Below, in pieces: positions 49,501 through 61,196 of a stretch of DNA of 64,000 bases. The stretch's first letter is position 1. Each line of letters opens with the position of its first letter. Below the pieces are notes generated by a model. That model had not been told where the DNA came from. It saw only the letters and a program-made list of their open reading frames with translations, and did not search any database. Location of the stretch: the NCBI RefSeq assembly GCF_014356525.2, contig NC_052511.1, positions 28,810,639-28,874,638 on the forward strand, read 5' to 3'. The position numbers and the translations under genes are program-made. Source of the stretch: Nilaparvata lugens (lineage: Eukaryota > Arthropoda > Insecta > Hemiptera > Delphacidae).

Positions 49501-49999
49501 GTAAAGAGGAAGTGGATGGGATGGGATATACAGAAGATACAACCTATGTTTTGTGTCTTGTCTTCCAGTGCTGGGTGCTTCACAATAAATTTCAAGGAAA
49601 TTGTTATTGGATAGCTTAGCACTAATGCTGGAATTTGGTGTCGCGTTATAAATCTGTGTCCATCTTCAGTGTCGCGTCGTGGCACGAAACGCGTTCGAAG
49701 CGTGCTAAAGAAGAACTTATTGCCAGACATTAGGTAGGAAGCTTTCAACAGACACTGCAAATCCAGGAACACATACATTCTTGAAGCAGAACGTGATGTA
49801 CCTACCAAGTGGCGCCGAATCGATTTTATACGCTTTTAATCAGCACTTGTATCAGTGTTATTGGGCATGTATCAGAGGCTAGGATTTGAAGAGATTCTCT
49901 TGTATATAGGACATAGTAGATGGGAATCCTTGAGTAACAATCCTAAAAAAAATATATGTGACGATTATATCGTAGAGAAAAGATACAGTTAAGAGTTAA

Positions 50000-52900
50000 G
50001 ATACTATAAAGTTGCAACATATCTCACTAGCAAAAACATCGACAGCAGATTAGCATTGCATAGATTGTCTTCATTGAATATTATTCGTCTGTTCGTCTCT
50101 GAATATGTAATTATATAGCTATATCTTAGGTATTAGTGAAGATACGTGATTTGAAATTAAGTCTGTGAGGATGACGAATCCTTGAATTGAATGCTGTTAG
50201 GGCCCGGCTACAATGAGAGAGATCTGCGATCAGAACTTTTTAGAAGGATATAGATATACGAGATAGATATAGATATAGATATACCCTAAGTGCTTTTCCC
50301 TGAGGTGTTCAAAGTTATATGGAGATCTGTAGAGGATGTGAGGATAGGGCATTATGAATGGATACCATCATGTGAAGATCCTGAATGAAGAGTTTTGTGA
50401 GGGGAGAGTGTGTTAAATAGATATTATTATTATCAGGTTTTTCGGTAGGTGACTCACTTTGTTTTACAGTTCAGTTTTTGAAACTTTTATATAGAACTCC
50501 TCATGTGAAAATTGTAAATGAGGATTAATATGCATCGTGGATCATGAATGAAGAAATGGATTAGTGAATGAATATTGATCTTTTGTCTGGGACTGGAGAT
50601 TATTATGTGAAGATAGAAAGTCAAAACGGTTGTAAAATTACAGAAAAATGAAATTCTCCATTTCCAAATTTATAAATTGAACTGAGATTAAATGAAGATC
50701 AATCTTATCATCCAGTTTTGAAATTGATATATCAATTATTCTATCTTCTATTAGAATTGAAAGAGTCAAACTTCATTCTAATTTCAATAACAATCGTTGA
50801 ATGTTGAATATTGTTCCATCTCAGCTTTCAATCAGTGAGTTGTGATATAAACTCACTTAGTAGATGCAGGATTGCATCTGGCAATCAATAACGAAATTTT
50901 TGATTATTAGGAAAGGAAGTGGGGTATTTGTAAGTTATTTATGTTCGGAGTGTGAATATAAGTGGAGAATGTAATCATTAAAAAAGTATGACTGAAATTA
51001 AGAAACGAACAATCGACTGAATGGCAATGGAATTGGTAGACTATATCAATTATGTAAAAAAACAGACAATTATACTCTCTTATTTGAATATTGATAGATC
51101 GGTCATTGTACGAGGCTATGGCCTTATCACATGCACAATATACAGACCAAAATATCCTGTTCCATTTTGATTCTGTAATTAAAGTTTGAGAATAGCTTCA
51201 GTATTCATACAAGAAGTTTTACCATGATAACCAGCTTCATAGTAATCTTTGAAGCGAATACTACACAGCAAATAAGTGTGTCATAGAAACGTTTGTTCTT
51301 ATTCTGGGGCAGTGAGGAAACACTTCTGATGTTTTTTCATGTTATGCAGATGCATTACCACACGTTCAATGTTGGGAGAAATTTACAATTTTTATGTTTT
51401 CCTGGACATCTTAGTGGAAACTTATACACTAGTAGTTGGCTAAACATAAAATTAGTAGAAACTAAGCGATATAACTTGTTTCATAAAATACTAGAGATAA
51501 GAGAGGATAGCAACAAAATATAAAGATAAGCAGAAGGTAGAAGTTGTTGAAAATTAATATTCTAACTTTCGGGAGCTACATTAGAGACTTGTAACGATAT
51601 CATTATCTATCACATTCTCTACTTTAGAAGTACCTTGCAAAAGTTTCGTTGAACATGACCTTCAGTGACTTGAGCTTTCCCAATATGACATGAATAGGAA
51701 CTAGAAGGAATGGTCAATAGAAATATTCGAATAGAGAATTTCCACTTTTTCCATCATCCATTTTTAGAACAGTTATGAATTTGCAAAACAACTTGAAAGA
51801 ATAATAAGTATTGATTCAATCAAAGTGAAAATAGAAAATCAATTCTTACTCATTGATTTATAAGCCTATGAACATATATAAATATTTATAAACATATATG
51901 AACATATACGAATAATTGTATAATATTTATGTGTTATTGGAAATTTATTATGTATTTCTTGCTTGTCTATTATTTTTATGATTCATAGTCTACATTGAAT
52001 GAAAATCTTGAAAGAAAATTCGAGTTAAAACATAGACCTCACTGCGCTCGGTCAATAAAGTACAAATAAAAGACATTCATATATCTATCTATCACTTGAG
52101 AATCTTTGAAGTTGTTATGCAAATTTATAACGTCAGCCATTCTAAAATTTCAAGAATTGAATAAGATTTATGTCTGAATTGGACTGAAAAACAGCTGGAA
52201 TTGCAATAAAGACCAACATTTGTACATAACTAGGACTAAAAACTACAGAATTTATAATTTCTATATCTATAAAGCAATTCCGTGATTAATAAAATTGAAC
52301 CTTGAACATAAGCTTACAACTAGGAAGGTAGGTTTCATGGATTCCCAAGGTCTAAAGAATCAATCCTCCACGAAAGTCTACTAACAAACTCTCAAACATA
52401 TTAATGATGGTTCATTCTAAATTCTCAATATAAATGCTATCAGTTTTGATCATAATATTTTTCACACTAATTCTATTGTTGTGCTTGACCAATCTGATGG
52501 CTAGTTTGTCTACCTAGAGACCATGCATGTAAATTGCTCTATGACGCAGAATGTTATGAAAAAGCAATAATTTCGATATTAATTCACACTAGAAACTAAA
52601 CTCAACTATTCTTCTACGTAACACTCCTAATTAGACGATTACTATCGATGAAAAATAACTACGGTTTTCCAGAGGTAGCAGAGATTTAATTTGAGTTCAA
52701 AAACTATTTTTATTTATTTGTCTGCTTTCGGATTGCAAGATTGTTTTATTCTGATTGTTTGCCCAGTCTTATTATCTTATTATCATTATATAAGGATTAT
52801 TACAGTCGGCTAAGGAAAGGAAGTGAGGAAATATCTGGTGAACTTTATTTACCAACTGTTATCCAATTGATTAATGAACGTTCCAAACTATGAAAGTATA

Positions 52901-53250
52901 GACCGAATTTAATAAAAAATCATGCAGAGGAACGAAATAGGATTACAAGATTAAATCAACTGGAACACTGAATATCTTCATTACGGAAAACTATTTATAA
53001 CCTTTAAAGATGTATTGAAGATTTATAGCTGTGAATAATGTAAAATGTCAAAACGGCAGAATTATAGCAACCACCTCTAGGAAATATTTCTCAATCCAAC
53101 CCCATGAAAATATTCAAATCGATTATTGACAGTCGAACACCTATAATATAATAAATAATTCCTTGAAAAATCAATAAATAATAAATTCATGAAAAGGCTC
53201 TCTTAATGGATAAATAAATAGATTACACAGTTGTAAATGAAGTTAAATGC
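50000..53250. other. FAR intron 1 interior without recognised features
   Basis: AT-rich. A short (GATATA)n-like patch at 50249-50283 and the 46 bp repeat fragment at 52018 are the only structures noted. Confidence 0.45.
52018..52063 (-). repeat. Fragment of the 'ttgaccgagcg' repeat
   Basis: 'cgagttaaaacatagacctc' and 'actgcgctcggtcaa' match 42936-42972 closely. The match ends on both sides within ~45 bp. Confidence 0.6.
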
Positions 53251-53257
53251 AAACATT

Positions 53258-54165
53258 TTTCTGAAATTTGAAAGACTCCTTGAAAATTTCGTTTTCATTT
53301 TTGGACTACGATTCTCGGCACATCGTCTTCATAATAATATTCAGTTAAAATATTGTGGTTAATTATATAAAGCGATCAGAGCCCATGTAAATTGAACAGA
53401 AATTTACGTTAAAATGATAAGTTCTAGTATCATAGTAGTTTTATATACCAGATAATGAGTGTTTTCGCTGGGAAGTTGGCGTTAGAGCAGAGTATACTTT
53501 TCTGTATTTTGTCTGAAGGAATTTTCTCTCCTGCCAATTGTACGGTGGAACAGATTATCTGACTGCTTGTTGAAATTAATTACTGACAGAGCTGAGATAT
53601 TAAATATGGTAAGGATGATGAAGAGAATGTATATCCTAACTGATAAGCCATGGTATATGATGGGCAATGCAAACAATTGAAAAAATATTTACGAAAGACA
53701 TTTTATTATGAAATATTTAATATATATTTCAAATATATTTTAATATATTAATATTACGAAGTTTTGGAAAAGAGAAGTTAAATGATTTCCTACAGGCAAA
53801 ACTGAATTTTAAATAAACAATTAAACTGGCAAAACGTTCTTAGACGGGAGAAATTAAAGAACATTTCTGTTCCTTCAGACGTAAAGGCGTATCAAATATT
53901 CAATTGGTTTGTTAGAGTGGGTTTTATTTTTCCGGGAAAAATATATGGTACCAGATTTATCTCTGCCCAAACTAATATTCGCAGATACTAGACACCCCTT
54001 CCTTGATAGACCAGTTACTGTAGAAGAGTTGGATTGCTTTATATAAATTTCATGCAGAATAACCACATATTTTAACTAAATATTATTATGAAAACGATGT
54101 GCCGAGAATTGTAGTCTAAAAATGAAAACGCAATTTTCAAGGCGTCTTCCAAATTTCAGGCGTTG
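53258..54165. repeat. Inverted repeat with ~100 bp arms in FAR intron 1
   Basis: The left arm 53260-53365 ('ctgaaatttgaaagactcc', 'ctacgattctcggcacatc') returns inverted at 54066-54163 ('gatgtgccgagaattgtag', 'ggcgtcttccaaatttcag'), with ~700 bp between. The arms are roughly 85-90% alike by eye. The interior has no recognisable gene. It may be a DNA transposon with long terminal inverted repeats or two opposed copies of one repeat. Confidence 0.6.
53378..53449 (+). repeat. Direct repeat, left copy (partner at 55278-55346)
   Basis: 'aatttacgttaaaatgataa' and 'gttctagtatcatagtagtt' recur with few changes at 55278-55346. The pair flanks the dead reverse transcriptase and part of the inverted repeat. 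At ~65 bp it is too long for a simple target-site duplication. Confidence 0.55.
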
Positions 54166-54189
54166 ATGAAGGAAAATTTTTGGATCTAA

Positions 54190-55275
54190 CTTGATTTACA
54201 AGTTTACTACGCTCCGTAGAGCGTAGAGCGTTTGTCTTGTCTGCATACTCTCCCAAGTATAAGATTTGTGCTTTGGTAAGGTATTCATAAGTGCAGTGGT
54301 CTCTACTTTAGATTCATTTAACGCTCTACTACACATATTTTTGAAATCACCTGATGACTGAAAAAATACTCCCAGATATATTCCTTGCAAAAATCAATTT
54401 ATCCCTTGTGGAACGGCATTACTTTTGTCTTAGGTTAGTTTATCTTTAGCCCCAGTGATTCGCTAAATCCGAACAAAAAACGAACTTTATTTCTAGTATC
54501 TGGAATACTGTCTGCAAAAATGACGATATTGTCTGCATACTGCAGCATTTAAATATCATGATCCCTTCCAAAACGCAGGCCGCTCAGTCACCTCTGTCTA
54601 AAAAACGATTCTATATACGATATGTACAATGCAAATAAGAGTGGACTCAAAGAGTCCCCCTGCAACACCCCTTTCGTCAACTGTATGGGTTGTGATTGCA
54701 CTTTACAATGATCCTCTTTCTGAATCTCAATACTAAAGCAAGCTTTCGAATATAAATCTTGTAAGACTCTTAAAATATTTCTACTCACACCTAAAGATCC
54801 CAAATTATTCCATAGCCCCATATGAGAAACAGAGTCAAACGCGGACTCATAATTCACGTGAATGGCGAAAAACTTTTTGCTTTTATTTATTGAATAATAC
54901 TTGATGAGAGTGTTCATTACGGAAATGTTGTCCAAGCAACTTCGATTTTTTCTGAACCCAGACTGGCTCTCGTCTAGTAAGCCACAGAATTCAAGTCAAC
55001 GAGTCAGTCTTCTGCATGATAGTTTAGTAAAAATTTCAAAAACTCTATTTATAATTGAAATTGTCTTTAATTTTTTGAATCCGATAAAACTTTTCTGTGC
55101 AATAGAAACATATTCACGAACACCCATGACCCCGGAACCGTTCCTGTGTCCAATATAGTCTACGATTGAAAATGTAGGTGATGGAATCTTTCAATTTATA
55201 GGGCAAAAACCTGAAAAAATCATTAGGAATACCGTCAGTGAATTTACTCTTTGCTGTATTTTTCAGAATGCAATT
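54190..55275 (-). pseudogene. Dead LINE reverse transcriptase inside FAR intron 1
   Basis: On the minus strand, starting near 55270, the translation gives 'DGIPNDFFRFLPYKL', then 'ESQSGFRKNRS' (around 54965), motif A 'IHVNYESAFDSVSH', motif B 'TKGVLQGDSLSPLLFALYI' (54640-54700), then motif C as YADN followed by 'IVIFADS' (about 54540). The second aspartate of the catalytic YADD box is changed to asparagine, and stops and frameshifts separate the blocks. A later piece contains 'YLGVFFQSSGDFK' (54196-54390). It is a decayed, truncated LINE fragment, antisense to FAR. Its family differs from the RTE-like copy at 6.7 kb. Confidence 0.75.
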
Positions 55276-55277
55276 AG

Positions 55278-55346
55278 TGCCCACTTGAATTGAACATAAA
55301 TTTACGTTAAAATTATAAGTTCTAGTATTATAGTAGTTTTATCTAC
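55278..55346 (+). repeat. Direct repeat, right copy (partner at 53378-53449)
   Basis: Second copy, with 'aatttacgttaaaattataa' and 'gttctagtattatagtagtt'. It lies immediately beyond the 5' side of the antisense reverse transcriptase fragment. Confidence 0.55.
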
Positions 55347-55750
55347 CAACGCCCAATATTAAACTTGAAGACTGGACAATTATTGTGCTTCGATAATTTA
55401 TTAACAGTTCAAAAATTCTAAGCTGCTATTCTATCAACACCTACAGTTAATTGTTTCAAATTTATTCGATAGTGAGAATAACTTTACTTGAACCATAATT
55501 ATCAAATAAATCAGGCTTGTTCTCGATTCAGATTTCATCATTTTTCATATTATAATGCATTTTCTTCCTTCGTAAAATCAACTTAAAATATTCATCACAT
55601 AGTATATAAGTATCATCACATCATATAGGGTGTCACGTTATTTTTACCGTAACATGTGCCCTGCTTGACTGCAGTCGGTAGAGCAAAGATTTTTGAATAT
55701 ATATAATATTTTTTATGACTCTTGAAAGAAAAATATCACCAGTTTCTTAC

Positions 55751-55832
55751 CAGCCCTTCTAGGAGCTCAAACAATTCTCTGCTTTTGATGGCTGCAAACG
55801 TCGGCCGCTTAAACAGTTCACAGTTCTCATGA
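55751..55832 (-). CDS. Possible antisense coding exon, unknown protein
   Basis: On the minus strand an open frame reads 'SHENCELFKRPTFAAIK' then 'SRELFELLEGL' and stops at a strong donor, CTG|gtaaga (plus 55744-55750). A weak acceptor tcag lies at 55833-55836 after a pyrimidine-rich run, although the frame stays open to about 55930. The stretch is more GC-rich than its surroundings. I do not recognise the protein and no further exon was found. It could be an exon of a gene nested in the FAR intron, a transposon piece or chance. Confidence 0.25.
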
Positions 55833-55939
55833 CTGACTTGGTTGACTCCACAGATATAGATGCAGGAGAGGTAGATAGATATAAGCTCTGATTTTTGTAC
55901 TAGACAATACGGTATCGCCACCCATGCCACTCGCCACCA

Positions 55940-58200
55940 TTCGACAAAGTGGTCAGCAATGTAAAATTATACTGAGCGGAATCAAAGGCAACACTCTATC
56001 AGAATACCTTATGAATTATATTAATTTGTATTGCTGCTGCAACTTAATACTATGACCTTTGAGTTTTTTCAAATTGGATGTGATGGTCCTGGATAATTTA
56101 AATAAATCTCGGGAACATATTATTTCCAAAGATTTATTAATCAATGCTGTATATCGCTGATTTATCCAACTTATTCGGTGAAGAATACAGTTGGTTTATA
56201 ATTTTAATGATAGGTCAATTATGATAATAAAATAGACTTTAACAAGATTGGTCATGCATGGAGATAGGATAATAAATAAAGGGTACACCATTCAACAAAC
56301 ATGAAATATCAACAAGCAATAAATAAAAGAATATAGAGCAACAAAATATAAAAAATAATATGAGAATAAATATATATTGAAAAATATCACAGACTGCTCA
56401 CTAAGGATTGACTTTGCTTCTTAGCATCAATATTAATACCATGTGCTTCTTTAATCAGTATATATCTGCTTTCAAATTATACAGCTCAGTTGTCAACTTG
56501 CTGTTGCTTGTCGAATAAAACTTATAAATCTTATTTCCAAATAAATGTGAAAATATAAATATAAAAATATAAATATCAGGGCTTTGGTTCGGCCTCTGGT
56601 GGGAATCGGATAAATCAATTTATCTCATGAACATGAGCTTTGTAAAAGATCTAATAAATTACTGATAAAAAGATAAATGAGTGAGCATATATAAATTTGA
56701 TAAATCAAATATTAATGAATATTCCATCTGTGCATATTTAATAGTTAATTTCATAAATGTTTCTTAAAAATATTCCCTTCACATTTCAAGACTTGCGCAA
56801 GTTTTTATATTATTTTCAATTTTTAAATAACCCTTCGATGAGCTAGCTTTATTTGATCGTGATTATTTCGAAGCACTGAGGGCCCTCTCAATAATCTTTG
56901 CAAATGAACTCATGTGTCGATTTTTCACAATTATGATGGTGATCCGGATTCGTTTTGCATGTCCTCGGCCTTTCTGGTGGGCTGCTGTTGTCTTCTCCAA
57001 TGGGATTATTCAAATTTAATGACTCATGTTATATTACAACTTCACTAAGTCTTATAAAATAATTTTTAATTATTCAACTTTAGATTTTTAAAACATACAA
57101 TTATTTAAAAAGGGATCTAGTCTTGTGCCCTCTAAATTGGTGGCTGTCCCCGGTGACCTCTGGCAAGCAAGTGGGCTTGGATCTACCCTATTCTTTTACA
57201 ACCACACTTCCGACTTTTCAATTTACATAAAATTTAAATATCCACTCTCATTGGTGGATTTAACTACTACACAATGACATAATTCGAAGTTGTCAAATAG
57301 TCCATACGAAACTGTTATATTACCATCCAATGAGTGAATATTTTAGTCTTAAATACTTAATTTATATTTGTTACATAAATCTGCATTCTACATAGACTAC
57401 AATTTCTCACCATTTATAAAATAAATACATGTATTTTTGAATTAATTCGCTTTTGCCGCTGGTCAAATACTGCACTGTGATTGGCGTATCCTAAAAACTA
57501 CAAGTGTATCCATGCGCTGAATAAAGTTACATCCCATTTCCTTCATCTTTTTATTTGTTTTTTACATTTTGTTCATGCTCATTTGATATAATAAACATTT
57601 CTGTGTTTCATAAAACGCTTTTTCTTTAACATTGAACTGGCATGCTTGTTTACTAACCCTCTGATCATAGTTTAAGCGAATGCTATTTATATGCAACTAA
57701 ATTTGCCACAAGGTGTCTGGCTAATTCTCAAATTATACGGCTCGACCGATTACTTAGGTCGCCGACTAGTAAGTACCAAAGAGCCTAGCCTCAAAATATT
57801 ATACATTTTATATTATTAAATAAATATCAATAATACTTTTATTTTCATTTGGCTGTTCAGAACCATAGCCTTGAGAGTCGTTATTATCTTATCTAGTGTT
57901 TGTTGACATCGTATCTGGTGATAACGATACAGCTGCTTGCTCGAGACCTATCAATTTCCTTTCATTCCATGATTTTGAGGAATATCCAAAATTATATTCT
58001 TACAAGGGATATCACATTTCAACCAGATCTGAATGTACTTTGTAATGGCTTCTCTTTAAACGAGCATTATTTGGAGTAAAATTGCAGCCTCTGTCTTGTC
58101 AGATGTTACCTCTGGAATTAACGGGTATTTTATTGTTTGAAGGCGTTATCGCTGATTACTGTGTAATGTAGTTACTATTACCAACATATTAAATTGCATG
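55940..58200. other. FAR intron 1, right part, no gene seen
   Basis: AT-rich with slightly GC-richer islands (56940-57190, with 'cctcggcctttctggtggg' and 'tggctgtccccggtgacc') that give no exon with family motifs. Confidence 0.4.
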
Positions 58201-58203
58201 TTA

Positions 58204-58496
58204 TAGCCATTGAGTACATACAGAAACGGTACAAAAAATATGAATAATTATTATTGCGATCAATAATCCAAATTGCGACTAAAACAATTCTTTGCTCTAT
58301 TTTCTCAGTCACAAGTTTAATTACCAGATTGAAACCCTGATAAACATTAGAATCTCGGACTTAAAGTCCTCCACCTTATAACGTAATATTTGAAATGAAA
58401 AAAAAACCCTCAATTTCAAATAGAACCTTATGAAGATATTCAACATCTGGGTATTCACCTTACAGTTTGTAATATTATTACCGATTCAATTATTTG
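58204..58496 (+). repeat. Direct repeat left of FAR exon 2 (partner at 59060-59376)
   Basis: From 'tacatacagaaacgg' to 'ccgattcaattatttg', this ~290 bp stretch matches 59060-59376 with scattered substitutions and small indels ('gattgaaacccctg'-like block, 'atatttgaaatgaaa', 'gaagatattcaacatctggg'). It ends ~35 bp before exon 2. Confidence 0.8.
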
Positions 58497-58530
58497 TGGC
58501 ACGCAACAGATTTATGTTTTCCTGTTGCAG

Positions 58531-58770
58531 ATTTTCCACAAACTGAACGCGAAAGCACGTCTGAAAGTGACCGGAATACCGGGAGATGTCGCCCAGCCAC
58601 GTTTGGGAATCTCCAACGAACACCGCAAACTTCTAGAAGATTCGGTGAACATCGTGTTCCACGCAGCGGCAACGGTGCGATTCGACGAGCAGCTGCCGAC
58701 CGCCGTTGCCATCAATGTGGCCGGGACTAAGGAGCTGTTCGATCTGGCCAGAAACATGAGGCACCTCAAG
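58531..58770 (+). CDS. FAR: Fatty acyl-CoA reductase, second coding exon (residues 76-155)
   Basis: Continues the Rossmann domain of the reductase. Acceptor 'cctgttgcag' ends at 58530 and donor AAG|gtaggt begins at 58771. The 80 codons are in frame at both ends (phase 0/0). Joined to the preceding exon, the protein reads smoothly from 'YVEDE' into 'IFHKLNAKARLKV'. Family landmarks are the GDV at residues 93-95, 'VFHAAATVRFDE' at 117-128 and 'INVAGTKELF' at 136-145, all standard FAR blocks. The exon is clearly more GC-rich than its introns, as expected of conserved coding sequence. A ~290 bp direct repeat ends about 35 bp before the exon and recurs about 290 bp after it. A Helitron-like insertion starts 14 bp past the donor. 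No stop or frameshift is seen. Confidence 0.92.
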
Positions 58771-58784
58771 GTAGGTGCAGTTCA

Positions 58785-59015
58785 TCCAGAATATGATAAA
58801 GGAAAGAATCGGCTTACACATGTACGGAATAGCAAAAACATTTCAACTTAATCAGTTCAGTAGTTAAGACTGATTAACTTGGAGTTTTGCATCTGGATTC
58901 TTAATTTAACAAGGATGGTTATGGGCTATTCTAAACTATTCAAGATTTCAGTAGGTCACGTTTTCAGTTTGTAAGTTCTTAATTAGACCCTTGCGAAGCA
59001 CGGGTTACCTGCTGG
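58785..59015 (+). mobile_element. Helitron-like element in FAR intron 2, 231 bp
   Basis: Shares 'aaaggaaagaa', 'gactgattaacttg', 'ggatggttat' and the end 'gcgaagcacgggttacctg' with 29091-29326 and ends in CTGG. It begins only 14 bp after the donor site of FAR exon 2. The donor itself is intact. Confidence 0.6.
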
Positions 59016-59059
59016 ACCAAAATATAATGAGAGATCGGACACTAGGCTACATGAATAGT

Positions 59060-59376
59060 TCATAGAGATAGTATATACAGAAACGGAGCAAAAATATAAA
59101 TAATTATTATTGCGATCACATGATAATCCAGATTGCGACTAAAACAATTTCTTTACTTTATTTTCTCAGTTATCAATAAATTATTCACAAGTTCAATTAC
59201 CAGATTGAAACCCTGATAAACATTGGAATCTTGGACTTAAAATCCTCCACCTTTAAACGTAATATTTGAAATGAAAATAAAATAAAACCACAATTTCAAA
59301 TAAAACCTTATGAAGATATTCAACATCTGGGTGTTCACCTTATAGTTTGTAATATTATTACCGATTCAATTATTTG
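59060..59376 (+). repeat. Direct repeat right of FAR exon 2 (partner at 58204-58496)
   Basis: Second copy, beginning ~45 bp after the Helitron-like insertion. It carries ~20 extra bases ('tatcaataaattattcac' region) compared with the left copy. Non-coding. Confidence 0.8.
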
Positions 59377-59379
59377 AAT

Positions 59380-60820
59380 AGAGACAAATAGAACATGGAC
59401 ATCTATTTATTCATAGACAATAGATACAATGCCGACATAAAAATAGACAAATAGAATAGTTAGTTACAGTACTATTGGATAACAAGTTTCTATTGATTTT
59501 TCAGCTTTTCATGGTCGTAGGTTCAAGTAGCAAATAGAACTAAGTTGTAATAAATGGAAGTGGTGGAGAGCTACATGACCAGCCCACTCAGGATCAGGGA
59601 AGATCAAAATTAATAGATAAGAAATAATACCAATCAACAAAAATCATCAGATGTGGAACAAGGATTGGGGGTTATAGCACACAGTTTGAAATGGACAATA
59701 TTATTGAACGGTGTAAGTTTGGGTAAAATCAGAAGAGTTGGAAGATCAAATCAAACTTTGAACTCGCATTCATCATTATTTATAAATATTGAGTTCAAAT
59801 CACACACAGTGAACATATATAAATGTGGAACTATTAATTGATATAGATGAAAATGTTAATTCAGTAGAGTCAAGATGATCCCTCAAAGTGTTGAAAGGTT
59901 ATATGATAGCTTTATTGAGACTTCAAATCAAAAGCTTACTTTCTACTTATAAGCGGAAATTGAGGATTTATCTTAGTAGGATATGAAGGAATTGTTCAAA
60001 GTAAATCCAATTTATAAGAGCTTATAACATAATTGGAATACAAGTTGAAAGACAATAATAATTCGAGTAAGAAAAAGTAAAAATATTCGTGACAAAACCA
60101 GTAATTCTAGTGGTTGAATGAGATGTCCCAAGAACAATTTGGGCCCAATCTAGCAATCACCCATCAAAAATTATCCAATTTACTGCAAAACTTACCTGGA
60201 GCACTGTTAAAGCATAAATCTCAACCATCTAATAGTAACTCTTTCTATTCTAGATAGTTTCGAATATGAAGCAGTATCATTATTTATCCTATTATCTCCG
60301 GAAAAATTATTGATCTGTAAACCTCTAGATATATGATTATTTAAGGTGCAATTAAAATGTGAAGTTCAAAAGAGCAGTCTTGTTCATTTTATTCTTCAGT
60401 CCTTGATAAGTAACCACACCTCCGTTCCACGCCACTTTATGCTGTTTTCTAAGATTGAATTGCAATAGAATTGATTAGCCTCCAATCATGGCTAGCTATT
60501 ATCCGTTTGGAGGTAAAAAAACTACGGACTGTGGGACATGTATCATGTGACTAACATTAGACTGCTTATGAATGGAAATACCCATTGCTGATTATCTCAT
60601 TCGCCGGATAACCTTGTTCAAATGATTGTTTTGTTAAAAAAACATCGATCTTCACAAAAACTCAACAAAGTATTGTTTAGCCACAAATCAATCATAACTT
60701 CCAGCTTTTATCACAGTTTTGTCACATATTGATCAATAATTAACACCAGTCTATTCTGATAATATCATTGAATTAACAGTAAAAAATTGTCATGACTTAT
60801 TGAGGATTTAAATTTGTTTT
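59380..60820 (+). other. FAR intron 2, remaining part
   Basis: AT-rich intron sequence ending in a 'tttgttttgcag' acceptor. No repeat or nested gene recognised. Confidence 0.5.
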
Positions 60821-60824
60821 GCAG

Positions 60825-60970
60825 GCGCTTGTACATGTATCAACTGCGTTTTCGAATTGTCAATTGGATGAGATTAGAGAAGAAATCTACGAGCCACCAA
60901 CAACTCACCAGAAACTCATTCAGTTGACGCAAAGTATCGAGGGAAAATTCCTGAATGAAATCACACCAAT
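60825..60970 (+). CDS. FAR: Fatty acyl-CoA reductase, third coding exon (residues 156-203 plus two bases of 204)
   Basis: Acceptor 'tttgttttgcag' ends at 60824 and donor AT|gtgagt begins at 60971. The exon opens with 'ALVHVSTAFSNC', which after exon 2's 'HLK' rebuilds the conserved FAR block around the active-site serine (S161) of the extended short-chain dehydrogenase fold. The later residues, including 'IYEPPTTHQKLI' and 'KFLNEITP', match the variable loop and the helix before the catalytic tyrosine. The length of 146 nt leaves two bases (AT) of a split codon, phase 2, which exon 4 completes with A to give Ile204. Function is from family knowledge; the splice sites and reading frame are direct observations. 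Confidence 0.92.
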
Positions 60971-61165
60971 GTGAGTAGACTATACGGGGACACATATCTA
61001 AACTTAAGTTTCATTTGTAAATCTGAATTTTTATTGGTTATAGATTGGAGAAAATTACCACAGCTATGTGTAGGTTGAAGAGCGAAGACGTTAAATTTAT
61101 TGAAGTGATAAAATTAATAGAAATAGCAAGCTCTGAATATTTGGTGTAGGCCTCTTCTCTACAAC

Positions 61166-61196
61166 TCCTCACACACACACACACACTCTCTCTCTA
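61166..61196 (+). repeat. (CA)n(CT)n microsatellite in FAR intron 3
   Basis: About nine CA units run directly into five CT units. Confidence 0.85.

Larger units (their letters stand above)
45936..58530 (+). other. FAR intron 1 (12.6 kb, repeat-laden)
   Basis: Defined by the gtcagt donor and the ttgcag acceptor of two exons that join in frame. It holds a decayed antisense DDE transposase (46.74-47.5 kb), a purine-rich region with a GAGAAGAGG minisatellite (48.0-48.7 kb), LINE 3' tails (49.13-49.5 kb), an inverted repeat (53.26-54.16 kb), an antisense dead LINE reverse transcriptase (54.19-55.27 kb), a possible antisense exon (55.75 kb) and the left copy of a direct repeat (58.2-58.5 kb). It is far larger than the other two introns (2.05 and 2.59 kb). 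Confidence 0.85.

Noticed and set aside
49610..49720. Second hammerhead ribozyme beside 'tcttcagtgtcgcgtcgtgg'
   Set aside because: CTGAAGA is present on the minus strand, but no stem II followed by GAAA can be formed at the right distance.
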